DNA of 7,835 nucleotides from Spirochaetales bacterium (GCA_016938515.1 JAFGUM010000202.1:1-7835), one strand, 5' to 3'. Positions 1 to 6,388 are shown, numbered from the stretch's first letter. The notes: generated by a model from the letters alone, not told the origin. A program made the numbers and translations.

Positions 1-147
1 GGACAGAGCTCGCGCCGGCGGGGACAGAGCTCGCGCCGGCGGGGACAGAGCTCGCGCCGGCGGGGACAGAGCTCGCGCTGCTGGGGACAGAGCTCGCGCT
101 GCTGGGGACAGAGCTCGCGTCAGCGGGGACAGAGCTCGCGCTGCCGA
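1..147. repeat. Seven tandem 21-bp units, in frame in the secreted-protein gene
   Basis: Units start at 1, 22, 43, 64, 85, 106 and 127. Each shares the core GGGGACAGAGCTCGCG (the first two G of copy one would lie outside the window), followed by five variable bases: CCGGC three times, CTGCT twice, then TCAGC and CTGCC. The core contains the 6-bp palindrome GAGCTC; the CCGGC units add the palindrome CGCCGGCG. The 21-bp period preserves frame, so copy changes would add or remove seven residues (xxASSVP on the minus strand). Identical neighbouring units suggest recent duplication. The array may continue left of the window. Confidence 0.95.
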
Positions 148-394
148 TGGTTGTAAATCCGGCGGCAGAAAGTTCCCTGGCCAGCGCTGCCTCCAGCGAT
201 GCGGCGAACGATGCGGCTTCAGCGGGGTACGGCGCTACGACGATGACTATGGAATTGCTTTCAGTTCCGTTGCCTGTTTGGGCAAACGCCATCGAGCCGA
301 CGGCAGACGCCAGCAACAACACCAAAGCCAATCGGAACAATGCTGCCGCGGAATGTTTGAACCCACGTCGTGCTCGGTGCGGCGACGTGTTCAT
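1..394 (-). CDS. Secreted protein with heptapeptide repeats, N-terminal part (runs off left edge)
   Basis: The minus strand reads open from an ATG at 394 to the window edge, giving 131 complete codons with no stop. The ATG overlaps the cyclase stop as ATGA, so translational coupling is likely; upstream only a distant GAGG is seen. Residues 1-38 form a convincing signal peptide: a basic stretch (RARRGFK), a hydrophobic core (LALVLLLASAVG) and a signal peptidase I site AFA|Q at 38/39. Residues 49-83 (starting IVIVVAPYP and ending ARELSAAGFTTI) look like a beta strand then an amphipathic helix, as at the start of TolB- or CsgG/LpoB-like envelope domains, but this is only a resemblance. From residue 84 there are seven copies of xxASSVP (xx = GS, AD, SS, SS, AG, AG, AG), the last cut by the edge. 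Exported protein is well supported; function unknown. The rest of the gene lies outside the window. Confidence 0.75.
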   Translation of the reverse strand, partial: MNTSPHRARRGFKHSAAALFRLALVLLLASAVGSMAFAQTGNGTESNSIVIVVAPYPAEAASFAASLEAALARELSAAGFTTIGSASSVPADASSVPSSASSVPSSASSVPAGASSVPAGASSVPAGASSV

Positions 395-2052
395 TTTTCG
401 TGTAAAACCTCGACGCCATCCCAATTGTCCGGCGGGGGATCAACAGTGTAGCGAGCGCATCGTTCCGACATCATCGTGGAGGCGAAGTCGTCTGAGCCGA
501 GCGCGTGGGTCACCGAGCGGAACAGTTCGGTGGCTTCACGGAAACGGCGACCGTAGTACAGGCGCATGGCTTCCTCGTGCGTTTCCCACGCGCGTGCTTC
601 GGCGTCGGTTAACGAACGGCGTGCCGTATAGATGCGAACACCCTTCGTCTTGCCCTTTACCGCGACAGAATCGATAAGCCGACACGGGAACGCGTCCTTC
701 ACGTGCCCGTGCAGAAATTCGGAGAAAATGAGTGGCTGATGGTACGGCTTGGTAAGGCCCTCGAGCCTGGACGCCAGGTTTACCGTATCACCGATCACCG
801 TGTAGTCCATCTTCTTGTCGCAGCCGATGTTGCCCACCGTAACCGTGCCGTAGTTGATTCCGACGCCTATCTTGAACTCGGGTTTGCCGAGCCGCCGCTG
901 GTGCTCGTTGAAGCGGTCTAGTTCCTCGGTCATTTCCATCGCCGCGAGCACCGACTGCACCGCGTCGTCGTCGTGCCGTATCGGCGCCCCGAAGAATGCC
1001 ATGATCGCGTCGCCGATGTACTTGTCGATGACGCCGTTCCTGTTCATGATGATGTCGACCATCGAGCTGAAATAGCGGTTGAGCGAGTTTACGAGGTCAT
1101 CTGGCTGCATGGATTCAGAGATCGTGGTAAACGACCTGATGTCCGAGAACAGGATGGCCAGTTCGCGGTTCTCTCCGACGAGCATCGCTTCCGGGTTCTG
1201 GAAGAACCTGTCGATCAGTTCCTGCGGCACGAATTTCTGGAAGATATGCCTGATCTTCTCTTCCTTCTTCTGCGCCAGCACCGTTTCAAACGCGTATTTC
1301 TTGATCTGGTCGTAGGCTTTCTGCAGTTCATCAAGCATGATGTTGAAGGTATGCGACATCGTGCCTATCTCGTCGGGGAATTGCACCTCGACCCGTTCCG
1401 ATAAATCGCCGGAATCGATGATGCGACGCATCGCGGTGACCATCGAGGCCAAGGGTGCCGTCATGTACCGCACGAACAGCAGCACGAGCGTAGCGGCGAC
1501 GACGAGCGACACGATTAGTATTGTCATCGTGCTGCGGGTGATGGATTCTACATCGCCATAGAACGCCGCGCGTTCCTCCGCCACAATCATGTACCACCTA
1601 AATGGCCCGAAGGGGAATCCGGAGATCACCCGCTCCACGCCACCTATCGTAACCGTCTGGAATCCCTTCGCTCCGGCTTTGAACAGGTTTGCCAGCCCCG
1701 CAGCTTCCGCTTCTTCGGCTTCTATTGACGATGTACGCGACGCTATACTGCCGTCTTCCCGTACCGCCAGTATAACTTCTGTGGCGCTGCGGACTATAGA
1801 CCGGGCGAACGACTCGACGCCGGCTTGCGCGGCGGCAACCATGTCCGGCCTGTCAGCCACGTCGTTCTCGACGAGTAGATTCCACTGGCTCTCGGCATAT
1901 TTTTCGAGCTCGGATGCCTTGAAGTCCAGAAACTCGGTCGCGACCCGCGTTACCGCCCTCGTCGCGACGATCTGGCTGGACATGCCCGCGAGCACGATGG
2001 CCACGAGGAGAATGGGGAGGACGACGAGTACGATCTTAAGTCGTATGCTCAC
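391..2052 (-). CDS. Membrane-bound class III adenylate cyclase (sensor-HAMP-cyclase)
   Basis: This 553-residue enzyme should convert ATP to cAMP at the inner membrane in response to an external signal. TM1 is about residues 6-28 and TM2 about 175-195. Between them lies an extracytoplasmic sensor of about 145 residues with Cache-like character (GSIASRTSS; FRWYMIVAEE). HAMP follows at about 196-250, then a coiled linker, then the cyclase domain from about 295 to 476. Catalytic residues are present: metal-binding D304 (LFSDIRSF) and D348 (IGDAIMAFFG), N425 and R429 for the transition state (DTVNLASRL). By eye-alignment K344 and T418 are the base-specifying pair, which fits ATP rather than GTP. 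The tail 481-553 is helical, TPR-like. The start is GTG at 2052: an in-frame TAA lies two codons upstream and no other start precedes TM1. No Shine-Dalgarno is visible. The gene ends by ATGA overlap with the next gene. The family is certain; the ligand is unknown. Confidence 0.95.
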   Translation of the reverse strand: MSIRLKIVLVVLPILLVAIVLAGMSSQIVATRAVTRVATEFLDFKASELEKYAESQWNLLVENDVADRPDMVAAAQAGVESFARSIVRSATEVILAVREDGSIASRTSSIEAEEAEAAGLANLFKAGAKGFQTVTIGGVERVISGFPFGPFRWYMIVAEERAAFYGDVESITRSTMTILIVSLVVAATLVLLFVRYMTAPLASMVTAMRRIIDSGDLSERVEVQFPDEIGTMSHTFNIMLDELQKAYDQIKKYAFETVLAQKKEEKIRHIFQKFVPQELIDRFFQNPEAMLVGENRELAILFSDIRSFTTISESMQPDDLVNSLNRYFSSMVDIIMNRNGVIDKYIGDAIMAFFGAPIRHDDDAVQSVLAAMEMTEELDRFNEHQRRLGKPEFKIGVGINYGTVTVGNIGCDKKMDYTVIGDTVNLASRLEGLTKPYHQPLIFSEFLHGHVKDAFPCRLIDSVAVKGKTKGVRIYTARRSLTDAEARAWETHEEAMRLYYGRRFREATELFRSVTHALGSDDFASTMMSERCARYTVDPPPDNWDGVEVLHEK

Positions 2053-2086
2053 GCTTTAACTATACACGAAAACGGCGCGACTTCAA
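2053..2086 (-). promoter_or_regulatory. Candidate internal promoter placing the transcript start at the cyclase GTG
   Basis: On the minus strand TTGAAG (2086-2081, 4/6 to the sigma70 -35) is followed by a 16-base spacer and TATAGT (2064-2059, 5/6 to the -10). Six bases separate the -10 box from the GTG start at 2052, so the expected +1 is the G of the start codon. This would give a leaderless mRNA and matches the absence of a Shine-Dalgarno sequence. It lies in the 58-base gap after ompA. Motif-based only. Confidence 0.45.
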
Positions 2087-2110
2087 TGCTCCTGGTTTCT
2101 AGATGCTGCC

Positions 2111-3346
2111 TCAGTTTTCCAGAATGGTTATCTCCACGCGCCTGTTCCTGGCCATTCCCGCTTCCGTGGTGTTGTCGGCTACAGGTTTTTCGGCTCCATA
2201 CCCCATCACGGTTATAGACTCGGCGTCGCGGGCACCTAGCCTGATAAGCTCCTCGGCAACTGCCCTGGCTCGCTCCACCGACAGCTCCTGCCGCGCTTCC
2301 GCCGTACCGGCGAGCGCTGTATGGCCACCAACGAGAATGTCGCGGTTCGGAATACCCGCCAGGATTTCGGATATTTGCCTGATTTTGGCGAGCTCTTCGG
2401 GGCGAAGCCTGGCTGAATCGGCTTCAAACTGTATGTTCTCAATGCTTATGGTCACGCCGCGTTCGTCGCTGCTCACGCTCACGTCGTCTAGATCCGCTAT
2501 TGCTTCGCGTACCTCTTTTTCAAGACCGGCGCGATCCATCAGCTCGGCTTCCACTATTTCAGAGCTGGCTACGCCGCGGTACTCTACGGTTCTGCCGTCT
2601 GAAAGGTCAAACACGAATTTAAACGTCTCCTCGTATCCGGCGAGGCCTCCGCGGGCCTTGTCCCAGTACAGGGTTTGGCTGGAGTAGCCCGCGATCTGTA
2701 TCGGGTATACCTGTGCAGGCACGCGTGGGCGTTTGGGCTGGACAAAGACCGTATAGTCGGCCTTGATGATCTGCACGGGCTTGTCATGGAAGTTGCCGGC
2801 GCCTTCGTAGCTGTATCGTACGTCTATGGGTATGACGTATGGCTCCGCGATGCCAAAATCGTCGCGAAAATCGTGGCGCTCCTCGGCGGGAGCGTTCCAT
2901 GTGTCACCCGGCTTGATGTCTTTGGCGGGGAACGTCGGAACGTGGCGAACCGTGGGCATATAGTATTCGGAGCCAATCTCGTAGCGCCCGGCAGGTGTGT
3001 GCCAGTATTCCGAATGGTACATTTTGTCCGCAACGTAGGCATATCCGCCTTCGTATCGTACACTCGTCGTAAAATCGCCTTTGAGAAGGGCCGCGCCGTC
3101 TGTGCGTGTGTCGGCCACGTTGAAAGCTATCCGGTTTACTATGCGGGCTGAATGCGAATAGCGTCGGTTGATGTAGACGTCTTCGTCTACGCTGGAAAGA
3201 ACGCGATACTTGTCGCCCGTTGTATAATCGAAACGGAATTCATCGGCTCCCGCGGCAAAGGTAGCGCATGCGGCCAGGGCGAGTGCCGCCAGGGTCTTCG
3301 CCACCCTTCTGGGTATCCACGCCGAGAAGCTGGTTATCGGGTTCAT
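2111..3346 (-). CDS. OmpA-domain envelope protein, probably peptidoglycan-associated
   Basis: From ATG 3346 the protein has 411 residues. The N terminus is an export signal with RR at 13-14 and a hydrophobic core LAALALAAC. LAAC ending at C27 is a lipobox, but AGA|DEF just after would also suit signal peptidase I, so lipoprotein versus periplasmic protein is open. Residues about 35-265 are a beta-rich domain I do not recognise. Residues about 300-411 are an OmpA/MotB-type peptidoglycan-binding domain: IQFEADSARLRPEE, GHTALAG (341-347), LSVERARAV with R359, MGYGAEKP and NRRVEI (401-406). The usual Asp of GHTD is Ala344. I chose ATG 3346 because GGAGG sits eight bases before it and it gives a normal-length signal n-region. 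An in-frame ATG at 3385 also has a good GGAGGG at six bases and would add 13 residues (424 total). It lies 38-77 bases after pyk and 58 before the cyclase. Confidence 0.9.
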   Translation of the reverse strand: MNPITSFSAWIPRRVAKTLAALALAACATFAAGADEFRFDYTTGDKYRVLSSVDEDVYINRRYSHSARIVNRIAFNVADTRTDGAALLKGDFTTSVRYEGGYAYVADKMYHSEYWHTPAGRYEIGSEYYMPTVRHVPTFPAKDIKPGDTWNAPAEERHDFRDDFGIAEPYVIPIDVRYSYEGAGNFHDKPVQIIKADYTVFVQPKRPRVPAQVYPIQIAGYSSQTLYWDKARGGLAGYEETFKFVFDLSDGRTVEYRGVASSEIVEAELMDRAGLEKEVREAIADLDDVSVSSDERGVTISIENIQFEADSARLRPEELAKIRQISEILAGIPNRDILVGGHTALAGTAEARQELSVERARAVAEELIRLGARDAESITVMGYGAEKPVADNTTEAGMARNRRVEITILEN

Positions 3347-3354
3347 TCGCGCAA

Positions 3355-3359
3355 CCTCC
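3355..3359 (-). promoter_or_regulatory. Shine-Dalgarno deciding the ompA-like start
   Basis: GGAGG on the minus strand, eight bases before ATG 3346. It competes with GGAGGG at 3397-3392, six bases before the in-frame ATG 3385. Both are good matches, so both starts may be used; the signal-peptide geometry favours the downstream one. Confidence 0.6.
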
Positions 3360-3423
3360 AGGTGTTCTCCTTTTAGTATCGGCATGACTTACCCTCCACC
3401 CGCGCTTCAGGCGCCCTGCGCTA

Positions 3424-4839
3424 TCAGGCCCGCTGCCCCAGGCACGACGCCGCTGTATTGATCTCCACAAAGTTGGTGGTCTCGCTCTGACCCGGCGAGC
3501 CGCCGATGATGGCGACGAGATCCCCGGTTTCTATAGAGCCGCTCGCTACGAGGCGTTCGAGTGACCTGGATACGAGCTGATCGGTGGTGTCAGGTGCCGT
3601 AGAAAGTTCCGATAGCACTCCGAACGTCAAGCTCAGCGACCTCACCGTTTCCGCTTTCGGGCTGAACGCGTATATGGGAACGTGGCTGCGATAACTCGCG
3701 ATCAGCCGTGCTATGCGGCCAGATTCAGTATCGGCGATTATGGCCCGTATCGGCAGTTCGAGGGCGCTGAGCGCGACGCCACGCGCCAGGTAGTCGCGCA
3801 CCGGGTTGGTCGTTGCGTCCGCGAGCACCGGTTCACGCCGCGGTTTCTGACTCTCCGCCTGCACGGCGATACGCGCCATCGTCCGCACTGATTCCAGTGG
3901 GTACGCGCCAAAGGCGGTTTCTCCGGACAGCATCAACGCGTCCGTACCGTCGAACACGGCGTTGGCTACGTCGGAGACTTCGGCTCGCGTTGGCCGCGGG
4001 TTGTCTATCATGGTGTGCAGCATCTGCGTCGCCGTTATAACCGGCTTGGCTTTGCGAACGCACGCTTCTATTATGGTTTTCTGGATGCCAGGCAGGCGCT
4101 CAAACGGTATTTCTACGCCGAGGTCTCCTCTGGCTACCATCACGCCATCGGCAAACTCGAGAATTTCCGGCAAGTTCGTAACGCCCTGTATGTTTTCTAT
4201 TTTGGCGATGATTCGCGCCTTGCTGCCATAGCCATCCAGGATTCTGCGCACTTCGAGCACGTCGTTTTTGTTTCTGACAAATGAATGAGCTACGAAATCA
4301 ATGTCGTTTGCGGCCACGAATTTCAGGTACTCGCGGTCTTTATCGGACAAGGCCGGAATTTTTAGCGGGATGCCGGGTGCGTTGACGCTCTTGCGGTTTT
4401 TAAGCGTGCCGTCGTTGAGTACTTCGCAGAGCAGCATGCCATTGGCCGCGTTTTTTACGGCCAGCTCTATCGCCCCATCGTCTATGAGGATGCGCGCTCC
4501 AACGGGTACCTCGGTTGCGAAACCGTCATAGGTTACGGCAAAGCCCTTGCGCACGTCGTCTACCTTGGGGATGGTCACCGTTTCCCCGGTCGTAAGCTGC
4601 AACGGTTCCGGCAGATCCCTGACGCGGACTTCCGGCCCCTTTGTATCGACGAGGATGCCTATCGTATCTGAAACGGCTCGAATGTTGGCAACGACCCGTG
4701 CCGAAGCCTCGGGCGTCTGGTGCGCCGTATTAAGCCGCACCACGTTCATGCCTGCTTCGTACAGGCTGCGCAGGAATTCGGGTTCGCAGTGTGAGTCGGA
4801 AATGGTGGCGACGATCTTCGTCAGCTTTTTCTGGTTCAT
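3424..4839 (-). CDS. pyk: Pyruvate kinase
   Basis: Last step of glycolysis in the cytoplasm: phosphoenolpyruvate + ADP to pyruvate + ATP. From ATG 4839 it has 471 residues, the usual family length. Motifs in order: TKIVATIS (7-14), MNVVRLNTAH (31-40, R35), DTKGPEVR (65-72), a B domain at about 72-165, HSFVR (185-189), the catalytic-lysine motif AKIEN (K213, E215), MVARGDLGVEIP (D239), ITATQMLHTM (268-277), NPRPTRAEVSDVANAV (280-295), LSGETAFGAYP (304-314), then a C-terminal allosteric-type domain to the end (RGVALSALELP, IIGGSPG). The usual NFSH is NTAH here, so a serine that ligates K+ in muscle enzyme is Ala39, while E70 of TKGPE matches the K+-dependent type. Upstream in-frame TTG 4914 and ATG 4890 exist but lie before the conserved start of the family and lack a Shine-Dalgarno. 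GGAG stands only one base before ATG 4839, too close to work normally. Confidence 0.95.
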   Translation of the reverse strand: MNQKKLTKIVATISDSHCEPEFLRSLYEAGMNVVRLNTAHQTPEASARVVANIRAVSDTIGILVDTKGPEVRVRDLPEPLQLTTGETVTIPKVDDVRKGFAVTYDGFATEVPVGARILIDDGAIELAVKNAANGMLLCEVLNDGTLKNRKSVNAPGIPLKIPALSDKDREYLKFVAANDIDFVAHSFVRNKNDVLEVRRILDGYGSKARIIAKIENIQGVTNLPEILEFADGVMVARGDLGVEIPFERLPGIQKTIIEACVRKAKPVITATQMLHTMIDNPRPTRAEVSDVANAVFDGTDALMLSGETAFGAYPLESVRTMARIAVQAESQKPRREPVLADATTNPVRDYLARGVALSALELPIRAIIADTESGRIARLIASYRSHVPIYAFSPKAETVRSLSLTFGVLSELSTAPDTTDQLVSRSLERLVASGSIETGDLVAIIGGSPGQSETTNFVEINTAASCLGQRA

Positions 4840-4874
4840 GCTCCAAGTATGCTGGAATGAAGCGTGAATGTGAA
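4840..4874 (-). promoter_or_regulatory. Candidate pyk promoter
   Basis: On the minus strand TTCACA (4874-4869, 5/6) is followed by a 17-base spacer and CATACT (4851-4846, 4/6), then exactly six bases before ATG 4839. Expected +1 is the A of the start codon, which would give a leaderless mRNA. An alternative is TTGATA (4914-4909), 17 bases, GATGAT (4891-4886), which sits just downstream of an AT-rich tract that could act as an UP element and would give a leader of about 40 bases. The two cannot be ranked with confidence. Confidence 0.35.
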
Positions 4875-4922
4875 TACGGGCACCAATCATCTCGTCTGTG
4901 AAAAGTTTTATCAACAGGAATA

Positions 4923-4948
4923 AAAATAAATAGATAAGTTTTTATTTT
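4923..4948. repeat. AT-rich inverted repeat
   Basis: AAAATAAA (4923-4930) and TTTATTTT (4941-4948) are perfect 8-bp inverted arms around a 10-base centre, inside a run of about 35 bases that is nearly all A/T in a GC-rich window. The arm centres are 18 bases apart, under two helical turns. It could be a regulator site, an UP element for the minus-strand promoter, or just an AT-rich promoter region. Confidence 0.5.
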
Positions 4949-5012
4949 AACTATATGGAATGGTCATGCCGACGATTCGCCGTGTTCTCGCGGTGTTACT
5001 ACATCAAAAAAC

Positions 5013-5041
5013 TTGACGATTCGGAATAGCTACCATAGACT
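5013..5041 (+). promoter_or_regulatory. Sigma70-type promoter for the Liv transporter operon
   Basis: TTGACG (5013-5018, 5/6) is followed by a 17-base spacer and TAGACT (5036-5041, 4/6). The expected start is near 5048, giving a leader of about 150 bases before ATG 5198. One copy of the direct repeat GACGATTCG overlaps the -35 box, so a bound regulator there could block initiation. Confidence 0.5.
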
Positions 5042-5197
5042 CGCGAATGGCGGAGTGGAGAGTGTTCGCTCTGGACAATCAGGGAGGCGCAGGGAGACTC
5101 GGAGACCATCCATCTCATTGTATGCTTCGGACAGGCAAACGCGCGCGTTGCGCGCCACACGGAATTTACCCGTTTTCAGTTTCCAGGAGGAACGTCT

Positions 5198-6388
5198 ATG
5201 AGGAATAGGTTATTTCTGATCATGTCGATTCTGGTGCTCGTCAGTCTCGTGTTCGCGAGCTGCGGTGCGCCGGAAGCCAAGGTGATCAAGATCGCGACGC
5301 AGAGCCCGCTGTCGGGTGGTATGTCCGCGGTCGGCACCGACATAAAGAACGGGGCGCAGCTGGCTATCGAACAGCTCTCTGGCCCGCTCACCGCCATGGG
5401 CTTCAAGGTTGAACTGGCAGCGTTCGACGATCAGGGCAACCCCGATACCGGTGTCGCCAACGCCAAGAGCATCGTCTCCGATCCGGCTATCCTCGTCATT
5501 GTGGGCCACTACAACTCTGGCGTGCAGATTCCCGCCTCGGAAGAGTATCACGCCGCGGGCCTTGCCAACGTATCTCCCGCCAACACCAACCCGAAGGTCA
5601 CTGACCGCGGCTACCCTGAAGTAAGCAGGATCTGCGGACGCGACGACGTTCAGGGTTCTGTCGGCGCCCAGTTCGCCAACAGCAAGGGCATCAAGAGCGC
5701 GTACGTCCTCCACGACAAGACCGCTTACGGCCAGGGCATCGCCGAGTACTTCAAGCGCGAGTCCGAGAACCTCGGCATCAAGGTGTTGGGTTTTGCGGGT
5801 ACCGAAGAAAAGGCCAACTTCGACTCGATACTGTCCCCGATACTCGCCGCGAATCCTGAGGCAATCTACTTCGGCGGTATGTTCGACCAGGCCGCTGTGC
5901 TCTTCAAGCAAGCCCGCCAGAAGGGCTACATGGGCATGTTCATGTCCGATGATGGTTTCGACTCGTCAGACGCCGCCAAGATTGGCGGAGCCAGCCTGCT
6001 CGAAGGCGCTGGCACGTACTACTCGACGGTAGCCGGCCCCGCGGCCGCGTATCCCGGCACGGCCAAGTTCCAGGCTGACTTCAAGGCCAAGTTTGGTTCC
6101 GAGCCCCAGCCCTTCGCGGCGCAGTCGTACGATTCAACGGCTATCGCCCTCAAGGCCATCGAAACCGCCGCGCTGGCGGCTGACAAGAAAATGCCGACGA
6201 GAGAATCGGTCGTCAAAGCCGTTCGCGCCATCAAGGATTTCCCCGGCATAACCGGTACCTTCACGTTCAATGCCAAGGGTGACCTTGCCAAAGCCAAGTA
6301 CTTCATCATCCAGGTAACCTCTGGCGACCCCGCCAACTGGTCAAAGAACAAGATCGACAAGATCCTGGACATCGCACCGCCGCAGTGA
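5198..6388 (+). CDS. livK: Branched-chain amino acid ABC transporter substrate-binding lipoprotein (LivK/LivJ-type)
   Basis: Captures the substrate outside the inner membrane and delivers it to the permeases encoded next. It has 396 residues. The signal peptide (residues 1-21) ends in a relaxed lipobox, FASC with C22, as seen in spirochaete lipoproteins, so the mature protein is probably lipid-anchored. Residues about 29-370 form a type I periplasmic-binding fold: VIKIATQSPLSGGMSAVG at the start, then the pocket loop GHYNSGVQIPAS (103-114), VSPANTNPKVT (125-135), HDKTAYGQGIAEYF (172-185) and the hinge region FGGMFDQAAVLFKQAR (225-240). By eye S108 and T130 match ligand-binding Ser79 and Thr102 of E. 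coli LIV-binding protein; an acidic residue at 251-252 may take the amino-group role. Start: ATG with AGGAGG (5185-5190) seven bases upstream. The true ligand could be another amino acid or an amide. Confidence 0.92.
   Translation: MRNRLFLIMSILVLVSLVFASCGAPEAKVIKIATQSPLSGGMSAVGTDIKNGAQLAIEQLSGPLTAMGFKVELAAFDDQGNPDTGVANAKSIVSDPAILVIVGHYNSGVQIPASEEYHAAGLANVSPANTNPKVTDRGYPEVSRICGRDDVQGSVGAQFANSKGIKSAYVLHDKTAYGQGIAEYFKRESENLGIKVLGFAGTEEKANFDSILSPILAANPEAIYFGGMFDQAAVLFKQARQKGYMGMFMSDDGFDSSDAAKIGGASLLEGAGTYYSTVAGPAAAYPGTAKFQADFKAKFGSEPQPFAAQSYDSTAIALKAIETAALAADKKMPTRESVVKAVRAIKDFPGITGTFTFNAKGDLAKAKYFIIQVTSGDPANWSKNKIDKILDIAPPQ

Larger units (their letters stand above)
4840..5197. other. Divergent intergenic region between pyk and the livK-type gene
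   Basis: These 358 bases hold no convincing gene. They contain the pyk promoter candidates, an AT-rich inverted repeat (4923-4948), a 9-base direct repeat GACGATTCG (4971-4979 and 5015-5023), the transporter promoter (5013-5041) and a leader of about 150 bases. In the leader AACGCGCGCGTT (5138-5149) is a perfect palindrome, overlapping a 6-bp hairpin (5141-5146 with 5150-5155). I could not match the leader to a known riboswitch class by eye. Confidence 0.7.

Noticed and set aside
1..147. CRISPR array
   Set aside because: The 16-base core and 5-base spacers are far too short, the spacers repeat, no cas gene is visible, and the array is in frame in a coding region.
261..443. Minus-strand 60-codon frame across the cyclase end
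   Set aside because: It is out of frame with both the cyclase and the signal-peptide gene that cover the same bases, and has no protein-like features.
3..677. Plus-strand open frame through the repeats and on into the cyclase 3' end (TELAPAG repeats)
   Set aside because: It lies antisense to two better frames: the cyclase, and a minus-strand gene with a textbook signal peptide and ATGA coupling. It lacks a Shine-Dalgarno, and its later part (Arg/Pro-rich) looks like shadow translation. The repeat is open in several frames simply because it has no stop triplets.
2103..2687. Plus-strand 194-codon frame opposite the OmpA domain
   Set aside because: Low-complexity Ser/Arg-rich shadow; the minus strand carries the conserved OmpA motifs.
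3401..3421. Weak hairpin between pyk and the OmpA-like gene as a terminator
   Set aside because: The stem is short and bulged, and no U-tract follows on the minus strand.
5013..5201. Small plus-strand frame (62 codons, TTG start) ending in ATGA overlap with livK, a possible leader peptide
   Set aside because: The TTG is the promoter -35 box itself, so the start would not be transcribed from that promoter. The composition looks random and there is no Shine-Dalgarno.
5210..5911. Minus-strand 233-codon frame opposite livK
   Set aside because: It is an antisense shadow of a well-supported binding protein in GC-rich DNA.
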